A stretch of DNA of 64,000 bases from Cryptomeria japonica (lineage: Eukaryota > Streptophyta > Pinopsida > Cupressales > Cupressaceae): contig NC_081406.1 of assembly GCF_030272615.1 (NCBI RefSeq), positions 263,096,624 through 263,160,623 of the forward strand, written 5' to 3'. Below are positions 54,948 to 64,000 of this stretch, one piece after another. Position 1 is the stretch's first letter; each line of letters opens with the position of its first letter. The translations under genes and the position numbers were made by a program. Below the pieces are notes generated by a model. The model was not told where the DNA came from and made no database searches. It worked only from the letters and a program-made list of their open reading frames with translations.

Positions 54948-56939
54948 GTTTTGCTCTTTCTTTTTGTCATTTCTTTCCTAAAACTCGAATTTTCCCAAGT
55001 GAAGGAAAAAGTGATGCAATTTAAAACTTGCAAAGGAGTTTTTAAAACCTGATTGCATCTTTGGAGGGCACATTTTGCTTGTAGTTGGAGATGAAGAACC
55101 CGACCTACACTTTTCTTCCCATGAATCCGATTTTGGTGGCATTCTTCCCCTAAATCCGTTCCACATTCAAGCTAAATTGTTAGGAATCAATGCTAGTTGC
55201 CACGTTTTCTACCAAAAATGATTTGGGCAAACATGTAAGGCGTTTTGGAAGACGTTTTTGAAGACATTTTTTTGCTGGTTCTTTCCACATTTTGGGTGCT
55301 CCTTTTCCGTCATTTTTGCTACATTTTGTATCCAGCATTAATGCAAAGTGTTTGGCATCAAACGTGAATCTTCTTTCCATGTCATTTTTGAAGGAGGAGG
55401 TTGAATCAAACTTCGTTTTTGGCTGCCAAGGGTTTTCAGCATGTCTATTTATGGAGCATTTTAGTTCTTCCCAAGCTCATTTGTTTTGGTCTAGGGCATT
55501 TGACCAAGCAAAAATTCGAGTTTCTAAGTGATCTTCCCAAATGGATAAGTTCTTTGAATGCAAGTTGTAAATGTGCAAGATTTTCCCCTTTCATTTTTCC
55601 TACTTGTATTCGGGTTTTCAAAACCCGATTACAAGTAACTGTGGTAAATGTTGACCTTCCCCCTTTGGTAAAAAGAGTTAATCTTCTTTTTACAAAATTT
55701 ACAAATGTTGAAGAATTGCCATGAGACTCATTCATTTGATTTCGGGATTTACAAATCTAATTACAAGTTGAAGTTTTTCCCTTTTTCCAAATTGTGAAGC
55801 TGAAATATTCCTTCCCATACATGTACATGGTCATCCAAATTTGCCATCTTCTCCATCATGTCAAAATCCCTTTCTCACCATTTCATCCATTCATTTCACT
55901 TTCATCGATTTTTCCCTTTTAAAGTCTACTTGCGGTTGGAATTTTAAAGCCCGATTGCAGTTGTGTCTTCATTTGCAATCTGTCTTCTAGAACCCGAAAT
56001 TGGTCCAAAATGCACTTAAAAATCCAAATGCAAGTGCTAACTTGTAGCTACCCATTACACATATGAAATTGCATGTTTGTTCTCCGCAATTGTAAGTTAA
56101 TGCTCTTGTTTTTTCACACATGTAATGCAGTTTCCAAAACCAGAAATTCACTTGTGAACCCATTTTTGCATCAATTTATCCCTTCCCTTGTCAGTCTTGT
56201 TTGCACACACGACCTACCAAATCAATGGATTAAGGCATGGGCCTTATTTTGCAAGCAAATCCCAAGATTGGAGGATGATTCAAAGAGAGAACAGCAACAT
56301 GATGGAGCCACACAAGAAGATGGATAAGTAATATGAATGATTCAGAGCACAGAATGCTTTCAAGATAGAGATAGGTTTCTTACTTGAGCCTTGCAAAAGA
56401 CTTCCCTCCTAAAAAGCTGGTACTACCCCAAGCAAGAAGATAAGGTCAAAGTTCGTTGGCCAAGGACACAAAGATCATTAAGGATGCAAATTCTTGTTCC
56501 GATTCAAGATGTCTTCACCAATCCAAAATATTTCAAGCTGCATGAAGATCATCACAGACAAAGGATGATGCAGTTTGAGTCGTGTCCTTGAACACTTAGA
56601 TTAATTATGCATTTGTAATTTTGTTTTGACAAATTACATGTAATGTCAAATTTGTAATTTCAAGTGTCACTTTACTTGCATTTTTGTAAAATGTAATTAC
56701 ATGTAAAGCAACTACAAGCTGAGTTAGATTAGGATTGTAGTTGGAATAAGTCATGGTGGCTGAGAGAATTTCTCAAGTTAGTTAGGATCCTCCCACCTTT
56801 TTCTCAAGGCTCCTCTCCTATAAATACTTGAGGGGGTCTATTGTAATTTTTATCTTTTTACAATGCAACAAAATTCTGCCAATTTGTATGTGCACTGAGC
56901 TTGGATGTAAATCAAATTGCTTTCAATAAAAGAGGCAAG

Positions 56940-57365
56940 TTGTGTCGAGACTTTGTGCTAATTCAAGTTGTTATGTGACGACATTTTTTGGAGTTGATTG
57001 TGTTTTTTGTTCTATTGTTCAAGAGGGATTTAAATTCAATCTTGTAGACTTTGAGCTGCTAATTGCATTTGGAGATATACGTTTGGTTTTCAATACTTGG
57101 TCTTGCAGACTTTGAGTTGTTTATCACATTTGAAGCTAGTGTAGAAAGCTCAAGCAAAGGGGGTAACTTGCAGACTTTGTGCTTCTTTTATTTCTTATGT
57201 TTGTGCATAAGAGGTGCATCATGTAGTTAGACTTTGAGCTGCTACATACTGTGCTTGGTTACCAGAGAATCATCTAAAAAGGTTGATAGGAGAATAGATA
57301 GTTGAAGACTTTGAGCTTTCTTTCTATTTAACCGTCCCGAGGAAGTGACAGAGGTCTTTGTGCTT
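56940..57365 (+). repeat. Interspersed GACTTTGAGCTGCT words
   Basis: GACTTTGAGCTGCT or close variants (GACTTTGTGCT, GACTTTGAGTTG) occur at about 56949, 57048, 57108, 57173, 57228, 57307 and 57355, each usually preceded by CTTG(C/T)A. Spacing is 50-100 bp. No protein frame spans them. Confidence 0.7.
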
Positions 57366-58002
57366 TCATGGAAACTTTGCTTCCCCTTATGTTCCAAAAA
57401 TCCTACAAAAAAATCTCATTTCTGTATTTTCTGTTATTTATTTCCAATTGCTATTACTTTTCTGTGAAGAGAAAAGAGTATAGTTTTTCTTGAAAGAAGA
57501 AGAAAGACTGTTGTCTCACCCATATTAGATTAGTTTAGTTTGTAGATAGGGGGAGCCTTCCCTAAATTAGGAGAGTATCATACTCACACACTGTGGTTGA
57601 AACCACAATTTTGCACATTCCCCAGGTGTACAAAATTTTCAACCAACGGGGCCAATGGTGCTTATCCATACTTTCCACCTTTTTTTTTGTTTGTGAGATG
57701 GGTTTGTGTTTGTGAGGGTTTTTTGCCACACCACGTTGAAGGGATTTCGAGAGATTTTTTTGCCACAACTCCACTAGAAAAAGTCGACAGGGTTTGTTTG
57801 CGATGACATTTTTTATAAGGAAATCACAGGGTTCATTGGCTATTATGCATGAAATTTGCAATCTGGCAAACTTTAAAGAAACTGACAAAATTCGTTAAGT
57901 TTGCCAAAATTCGTATGGCAAAAAGGGCTCACAGTTTTCTTATCAAAATTAAAAAAATACGTGTTAAACAATGTTTTTCAGATTAAACATATAGTAGCAG
58001 CT

Positions 58003-58318
58003 GTTGCTGGGAATAATCATTATGTTATGTTGTCATATTATGTTTATGTTGTCGGTAATAATGAGCTACGACAGTCAATTAGTTAGTCGTCCTGAAGGGC
58101 AGTTGGATGCGACGGTTGGTCGCACCCCTTCGGGTATTATATATTGCATACCGTTCCTTCTTAGTATCATCATGATAGTCATATCTGGGTTTAATGTTAT
58201 AAGCATTTGATGTACATGGATTGTTGAATTAATACAGAGACTGATTATTTAATATATTTACATTATGTTCTGTGCATTTACTTTCTGCATTTAATCGTTT
58301 ACCCGTATGTGGTAAACA
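58003..58318 (+). repeat. 5' LTR of the second tRNA-Asp-primed element
   Basis: 316 bp, TGTTGCTGGG...GGTAAACA, sharing GGGAATAATCATTATGTTAT and CGCACCCCTTCGG with 29144-29455. Confidence 0.88.
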
Positions 58319-58320
58319 TT

Positions 58321-58333
58321 TGGCGCCGTTGCC
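58321..58333 (+). promoter_or_regulatory. Primer-binding site, tRNA-Asp
   Basis: TGGCGCCGTTGCC complements the 3' end of plant tRNA-Asp; beyond these 13 bases the match ends, in contrast to the 68-nt match at 29458. Confidence 0.88.
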
Positions 58334-58597
58334 TAGACATACTCGAGAAAGGAAGGAGCGGATGGCGTACGAACACGATGGGCCTACCTGTCGGTGAGAT
58401 TAACCCAGAGGCCGACGCCGCGCAAACGGAACAATCGTCGTGGGACGCAATGTGATGGCAAGAGGCAAACGGGAAATTGAACCCTATAATAATCCCGACA
58501 CAATGTTGAGATAAATTGTGGCCGAAAGGGAAAATAATAAAAAAGAGTTTTTTTTTTTTGTGTACATGGTGTGTGCTTGTTATGTACGGAAGTGATT

Positions 58598-59007
58598 TAT
58601 GCCAAATATACTAAATAAGGACAAAAATAAAAAGATACAAAGTGACAAATGGGAAGTGGCACAAAGAGCGTTGAATCTTAGACAGCAAATAGAGTGAAGG
58701 CGTAGGCTAAGGCAGCTTGCCGAGGGACGACCAACCGAGGGTTGCTCGAAGGGAACCCAAGAGGTGTCACGGAGGTTGCGGAGGCAGAGATAGACGAAGA
58801 GAATTACACTCTCTACACTGTCGTAGGGTTGCCCAAAGGGAACCTAGGAGTCATGGAGGGTGCTAAAGGAGAACTCTACGGTTCGCCAGAATACCATCGT
58901 AGGGTAAGAAGTCGTGAAGAGTTGGTGGAACAAACAAGGCAATGTCTAAACCTGATTGACGCTACCAGAGACCTACTAAAGAACTTGTCCATTTCGGAGG
59001 ACAACCG
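58598..59007 (+). pseudogene. Gag N-terminus of the second tRNA-Asp-primed element
   Basis: MPNILNKDKNK and VAQRALNLRQQIE correspond to the start of the gag at 29842 (MPNTLNKDKNK, VAQRALILEQQAE). Stops and shifts follow; SREELVEQTRQCLNLIDATR at about 58910 matches the SREELLAETRRR part. The frame is cut at 59008 by the copia LTR. Confidence 0.8.
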
Positions 59008-59168
59008 TGTTAATGTATTAGTAGCTTCTGCAAGATAAGACTCTCCTAACTCATTAATCTCCTCTATTCTGTTATTAGTTTACTCATTCATGCTTTATGT
59101 TTATCAGACTATAACATTGATCATAATTATGATATTGATATTGGATAATGATGGATTAGATTGACGAC
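59008..59168 (+). repeat. Second copia 5' LTR, left part
   Basis: TGTTAATGTATTAGTAGCTT resembles TGTTAATGCGTAGTAGCTTC of the first copia. It is interrupted after ACGAC (59164-59168). Confidence 0.82.
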
Positions 59169-62100
59169 TGTTGTGACGTTTTAACACATCGCCCCATTGC
59201 AAATGGGGACCCTTGCTTTTTTTTCTTTTTAGGGTTTGTTTTTTTTGGTCTTTTAGGGTTTTGTCTGTTGGCCTTTGCATTTTGAGTGCTGTCGGGGAGA
59301 TCAATAGGATAGCAAGTCCGGCTTAAGTGATGTCCTAATCCTGAAATTTGGCTAAGTCTGAAAGTCCTGATCCTGAAATTTGACTAAGTCTGGAAACTGA
59401 AAAACCTCCAAAAATTAGATTTTGCAATATAACTCCTGGTGAAACCACTCTCAAACATCCTGAAAGTATATATGGAAATGTCACTTATACTTAAATGTTA
59501 TATTCCATAAAAATTATCCTGATAGAGAGTTCAAAAGGTCAAAATTCGCTCGTGTCCTTCACTGAGGGTCCAGAGCGAAAAGCGCTCCTGTCCCTCTCCA
59601 GGGGACCAGGGCGAAAAACCTAATATCCAGTCCTTCTCGCCAAGTTTGGACAAATCTAAGCCAAGGCGCAAATTTGAAATGATGTTTAAAATGCCTTGAG
59701 GTGGAATTGAGATGCGAGAGTTGCCAATTTGATGTCAATTGGCAAAAGCGCTCCTGTCCCTCTCCAAGGGACCAGGGCGATTTTTACAAAATCTACAAAT
59801 CTCCTTCCAAGATCACGCCAAGGCAAGGTTGTGCAAGATGAGAAATGTCTTTTGAAAAGTGGTGAACAAGGAATTGCCTCCAAAAATTGACAATCCTAGG
59901 CTCAAATGTAAAAGGCGCTCCTGTCCTTCACTGGAGGACCAGAGCGAAAATCTTGGGAGAGCCTATTTTGCCTCGCAGAAACAAGTTGAACATGCATAGA
60001 ATGAACAATGGGGATCATTGCTTACCCCACAACGTGAATTAGCAATTTAAAAGATAAAGATCAAGGACAAAAGTGGAAAATCGTTCCTGTCCCTCACCAA
60101 GGGACCAGGGCGAAAATGTCTTAAGGCACGCTCCTAAAGACCAAGTGAATTGAACTCGAAGTTCCAATAAAAAATACCATTGTGGATGCCTAGGATGAGG
60201 TTTTGAACATGAAAGCAAGGAATGCAAGGCTTAAAATGCAAGAGCGCTCCTGTCCCTCTCCAAGGGACCAGAGCGAAGTTATTGACATTCATTATTTTTT
60301 GCCTTATTCCAACATTGATATCCTCCAAATCGCATTAGATGCCAAATTTGCCAACTTCGAAATATTTGAAAATATTAATTAAATTGGCATTTAATAAAAG
60401 GCGCATTGGTATTTAGTAAATTAATTTTGAGCCTTAGAAAATCGATTTTTTATTATAAAGGCATTTAAAATTAATTTTTTGCGAAATTAAAAAATTAAAG
60501 GTGGAGCGCACAAGGCATTATTTTGTCTTTATTTGACAAGTCGGCCTACTCCTTTTGAGGTTTTATTTATTGTTTCACCTTTTATTTGCTAAGTCGGCCT
60601 CATGGGTAAGTGGAAGGTGAGCACTCTATATATTGGAGGTTTTTTTTTCACAATTCAAATCATTCAATCATCCTTTCAAGTGCGAATTTGGAGAGCTAAT
60701 TGGAGGTGCGAAATCTAGCTGGAGTGGAGCGAATTTCTACCAAGTGTGGAGACTAAGGAGGGCGAAATTCATATTGAAGGTTATTGGAGAGGCGAATTTC
60801 TTGCTAGATTAAAGGATAATTTCCAGATTTTTGAAGGCATTTGAAGGCGAATTTCCAGATTTTGAAGAAGCTAGTGGAAGGTGGAGTTCTTTTCCAAGCT
60901 AAAGGAGGCACAATTTGTTCAAGAGAAGGCTTTGATCTACACTTTGCCTAGCGAAATCTATTTTTTACATCATTTCTTAGAGTTTAAAACTCAAGAGGAG
61001 GTATGGCGAAATCATCTTGACACCCTTGTTCAAGGTTTGATTTTTAAGACATTTGTTTTGGAAAATCTAAGTATTACATGGTTAATTAGGAAATGATAAC
61101 TCAAGATTTATCATGAAGTTTCCTAATTAAAATTTTGAATCTTCCTTTTAAGTTTAAATTTTAGACTTCAAGATATATTACTAATTTTGAAATGTTGTGT
61201 AGGTATCAAGAGGGCGACTTCCTCCAGTCTAGCATCGACAAGGACGACCTTCTTTGGACTAACGTCGTCAAGGGCGACTTCTCCAATCCAGTATTCCAAG
61301 GCGAGGTGCATCATCATCCTGCAAATCAAGGACACAAGAAGTCAAAGCAAAGGGTTCGTTGAAAAAGCAGATAGTTCCAGAAGAATTAATTAAGGCTAAT
61401 TTCTCAACGTTACCAAATTGAGTATCAACCAAGTGTCAAATGAGGTGGCATCCTAGTCATCACTTCTCCAGTCGGTGTGGTCCACCTCAGCACGTCCAGA
61501 TTCAATGTACCTAACTCATGGGAGGTGGCACAAACTTCGATGTACCTACCTCGGCTATTCATTGGTGGAATTTTTCAGAGAGGACATGTGTCCAAGCAAT
61601 ACAATTTTATCATTGGTCAAGCATTAAATGTTATGTAATGGTTGTAACAAACCCTAATTAGGGTTTTCATTGTAAAATCTTGGCCATTGATCTCGAATTG
61701 ATCTAAGCCATCGAATTGTATTATGGACACTATATAAGCCCCAGCTCTTCATTTGTAAAGATAAATAGAAGTAATAGGAAGGAGTTAGAAAGTGGTTAGA
61801 AGACAGATAGAGAGTAGTTAGCTAGTTGATAGAATAGTAATTAGAGTAGAGTGGAGAGAGAAGGCAAAGATTGTTGCCAAGATGTTGTTGTAAGAGACCT
61901 GCAAAACTTCATTGAAGAAATGGTGAAATTTATGGGTCAATTCGACAATTTGCATGGTCTTTATACTTCTCATATTTGATTTCATGTTATTAGATGAGTG
62001 GAAGAAATGTGCTTGATTGATGGTGAAATTCGTATATCCATACTACTAGCAGTTTGTTGATTGCAGACTTGCCTTGCGTAGTCAACTGGAATCGTTCAGC

Positions 62101-62599
62101 CTAAGCTTAACTTCAATTGTCGCTTCTTCATTGATATCTATGCCTGCAGTGATGATTTGAACATCATAAAGCTTTCCTTCGAAGATCGCACTAACCTTGT
62201 GGAGATGGTCCTGCGATGTCAAAACAAGACTTAGTTAGAATTTCATCAAAGATCATTCATTGCTCCTACATTCTTAGTATTAGGATTAGATCCTCTCCTC
62301 GCCCTCTTCTTTTTTTCCTTTTTCAAATCAAAGCTAGTGAAATCTTGTGTTCTAGAAATATTCAAAGCAGATCAGATATTCAATCATCAAATGTAAGTCC
62401 CCTTGTGATTCCAGCAAATCACATCATACCACAGAGAGCTTATCCACACGTAGAGATCCTACAACGAAGAACCTTGGAGTCATCTTGATTGATCCTTTTC
62501 CGCGATATCTTTAGCAATCAGAGGCTTTACTCAAGAGAGGATAAGGTACCTTTAGGTATTTTATTCTGTGTTTGATATTGTACAAAATACACGTCAGCA
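59169..62599 (+). mobile_element. 3.4 kb noncoding LTR-type element (giant solo LTR or LARD-like)
   Basis: Starts TGTTGTGACG and ends ACGTCAGCA, i.e. TG...CA with short inverted ends, with a perfect target duplication ACGAC (59164-59168 and 62600-62604) inside a copia LTR. No transposon domain in 3431 bp. It shows a promoter-like region (TATATAAGCC near 61732 and TATATATTGG near 60629) and six copies of a hairpin repeat (59546-60276). The start is shared with 3655-3707. Size, TG/CA ends and 5-bp duplication fit a solo LTR of a large element; a terminal-repeat element without genes is the alternative. Confidence 0.8.
59546..60276. repeat. Six dispersed copies of a 33-bp hairpin repeat
   Basis: Copies at 59546-59578, 59582-59613, 59748-59780, 59915-59947, 60081-60113 and 60243-60276 have the form GCGCTCCTGTCCCTCTCC then AAGGGACCAGGGCG. 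The halves pair (GTCCCT with AGGGAC, CGC with GCG). Spacers are unequal (3 to 168 bp). Some minus-strand open frames contain the translated repeat (SPWSLGEG, LVPWRGTGA), which I read as noncoding repeat. Confidence 0.88.
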
Positions 62600-62604
62600 A
62601 CGAC

Positions 62605-63245
62605 CTGCTTAACTATGTTAAGCGTCAATCTAAATGCTATCGGGTTACTACCCCGATAGCATGTTAATGCCGATATGAATCGACATTAATATGCTATCGG
62701 GTTAATAGCCCGATAGCATATAATGCTAACAGCTATTGTTATTGTTTTGATCCATTATCATATGCTTTGATACCAATTCATTATCGGGTATGTTTTAGAT
62801 CTGTTACAATTAACAAATGATACCGATTCATTATCGAGTATGTTTATAAGCACTGTTACCATTAAACAATGATACCGATTCATTATCAGGTATGTTTATA
62901 AGCACTGTTACCATAACAATGATACCGATTCATTATCGGGTATGTTTATAGCATCAGTTAGTTATGAATCGGTTGATGGTTGTAAGAGTCACGACCAAGT
63001 GACATCTTGGTCGGACATGTCTAAAAAGACATGTCCGATCAAGGTGCCACTTGATCGTGGCCATCTTACTATTTATACTTAATTCAAATTAAAGGAGATG
63101 ACATGGAAATCGATACATGTTCATCCTCCTTACCTACAATAAAAAGACAGATAACAATATTAGTGTCATAGTCATAATATAAAATAAAAAGACACCATCC
63201 TACATATAACTTGTCCATTAAATTGGAAATTACAATACTTTTACA
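62605..63245 (+). repeat. Second copia 5' LTR, right part, with hairpin cluster
   Basis: Contains ATGCTATCGGG/CCCGATAGCAT palindromes (62634-62662 and 62691-62719, 11-bp perfect arms), four ATACCGATTCATTATCGGGTAT units (from 62769, 62819, 62871 and 62922), and a long stem with loop AAAA (62990-63059, arms of 33 nt: 29 Watson-Crick, 2 G-U, 2 mismatches). Ends TTACA before the primer site. Confidence 0.9.
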
Positions 63246-63258
63246 TGGTATCAGAGCC
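63246..63258 (+). promoter_or_regulatory. Primer-binding site, initiator tRNA-Met
   Basis: TGGTATCAGAGCC directly follows the LTR. Confidence 0.92.
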
Positions 63259-63336
63259 AAGTTGATCGAACTTGAGGCTATTTAATTTCGTGAAACAAAT
63301 TTAAGAACAAGTTTATACTACATCACATTTCTTCAA

Positions 63337-64000
63337 ATGGCCAGTGCTATCAGATTTGAAGACAAACTCGGAGGTGGCGATGATTTTTCAGCCTGGAAAT
63401 TCAGAATTCAAATGATCCTAAAGGAGAACAAAGTGGATTCGTTTGTTCAAACTAAAAATGATCAACCCGAAAATGAACCTGACAAAACAGCATGGATTGA
63501 GGGAAATGAAAAGGCAATAAAAATAATAGTTGATGGGGTGAGAAACAACATAATGCCCATCATAAGAAAACATCAGAAAGCCTAAAAAATGTTCAAAGCT
63601 CTTGAAAGCACATTTGAGGTATCAAATGCAAGTCGAACTCTAGCATTAAAACGAGAAATAAATTATATCACCATGAACAAAGGGGAGACAATCAACGCCT
63701 ACTTTATGCGGATATCAGTTCTAAAAGATGAACTTGCAACTCTGGACTACGAGATCCAAAGCAAAGAGTTAACACTTATTACTTTAGATGGGTTGCCTAG
63801 TGGATGGAGCACATTCGTCCAAGGCATCAGTGCAAGGTCCAAATATCCCAAGTTTGAAAGATTAAGGGATGATTGTCTCCAAGAAGAATCAAGACTGAAC
63901 AAGATGGGAATGAAACACAAGAATATAGATGAAGACCTACAAGTTCTAAACACCAATTCCACCAAGCAAAACAAGAAAAAGCAGTTTAGAAAGAGAAAAG
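63337..64000 (+). pseudogene. Second copia gag, runs off the window
   Basis: From ATG 63337 (MASAIRFEDKLGGGDDFSAW), close to the first copia gag (MASIIRFEDRLGGGDDFSTW). One stop (TAA 63583-63585) replaces residues before the conserved MFKALE; the frame then stays open to the edge (NKGETINAYFMRISVLKDEL, RKRKG). The zinc knuckle would lie just beyond 64000. If the stop is the only break this copy is less decayed than the first. Confidence 0.92.

Larger units (their letters stand above)
53879..58002. other. Long noncoding LTR-like or leader DNA with repeated hairpins
   Basis: 4.1 kb without a recognised coding domain. Holds an array of ACTTGTAAT...ATTACAAGT hairpins (54719-54947), a promoter-like CTATAAATACTT near 56818 followed by an AATAAAA at 56929, then seven copies of a GACTTTGAGCTGCT-like word (56949-57360), and an inverted repeat around 57594-57645. 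The TATA, poly-A and transcribed-repeat order suggests an LTR or 5' leader of a large noncoding element, but its ends and target duplication were not found. Confidence 0.45.
58003..59007 (+). mobile_element. Second tRNA-Asp-primed Ty3-type element, left part
   Basis: LTR 58003-58318, primer site 58321 (TGGCGCCGTTGCC), leader, and the start of gag, which is then interrupted at 59008 by a copia element. It is homologous to the element at 29144, but its primer site is of normal short length. Its right end is outside the window. Confidence 0.85.
59008..64000 (+). mobile_element. Second Ty1/copia element, right end outside window
   Basis: 5' LTR in two parts (59008-59168 and 62605-63245) around a nested 3.4 kb element, initiator tRNA-Met primer site at 63246, and gag to the window edge. 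The left target flank is AACCG (59003-59007). It is a relative of the copia element at 4812: the same LTR start TGTTAATG, the same hairpin scheme, and gag identity over most residues, but clearly another copy or subfamily. Confidence 0.9.

Noticed and set aside
59546-60276. CRISPR-like array of six 33-bp repeats
   Set aside because: Spacers range from 3 to about 168 bp, the DNA is plant nuclear, and no cas genes exist; the repeats lie in an LTR-type element.
59686-60328. Minus-strand frames containing SPWSLGEG and LVPWRGTGA
   Set aside because: These are translations of the hairpin repeat, with no domain and no shared start.

Overview
This window is plant nuclear DNA, most likely from a gymnosperm such as a conifer. 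It has spliced exons of a plant RelA/SpoT-homolog gene with very long introns, and about half of the window can be assigned to LTR retrotransposons, many nested in one another. There are no operons and no dense genes. The only host gene I can support is the RSH gene, with four exons on the plus strand at 15685-25140. I identified the gene and all element families by eye from motifs and from repeats within the window, so lineage names are given only as far as the visible motifs allow.

Layout. 1-1762: minus-strand LTR of a family that starts TGTAATGTCCCC (called family A here). 1763-4623: degenerate minisatellite, a terminal fragment of a second LTR type, and a LINE endonuclease fragment. 4624-about 12240: a diverged family A LTR split by a complete but dead Ty1/copia element (4812-10865, target duplication GGCTT). 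That element has an array of hairpins after pol. About 12240-15684: noncoding, with one LTR-like insert. 15685-25140: RSH exons. The 8.4 kb intron between exons 2 and 3 carries a solo LTR (18377-20112, TTGCA). 25141-28689: noncoding, probably intron.

28690-51350 is a five-step nest. A single hAT-type transposase pseudogene, about 2.6 kb in all, is cut into four pieces by three insertions whose removal restores its reading frame: (i) a deleted Ty3-type element (29144-34437, TGCAC) whose primer-binding site is an almost complete antisense tRNA-Asp; (ii) a solo family A LTR (35343-37263); (iii) a minus-strand Ty3/gypsy remnant (37561-50785, TTCTC). That remnant contains another solo LTR (38505-40356) and a full-length chromodomain Ty3/gypsy element (41592-50099, TCCAA).

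51351-58002 holds a LINE 3' fragment and long noncoding, hairpin-rich LTR-like DNA. 58003-64000 is a second tRNA-Asp-primed Ty3 element interrupted by a second copia element. The copia element's own 5' LTR is split by a 3.4 kb noncoding element (59169-62599, ACGAC). No downstream RSH exon was seen, so the window from 25.1 kb to its right edge may lie inside one RSH intron.

How the parts relate: all transposon genes seen are broken by stops, frameshifts or deletions, and many stops fit C-to-T decay of methylated DNA. The structures that stand out are the long antisense tRNA primer site, the arrays of short hairpins in copia UTRs and LTRs with matching stem changes between two related elements, and the nest itself, which gives a relative insertion order.
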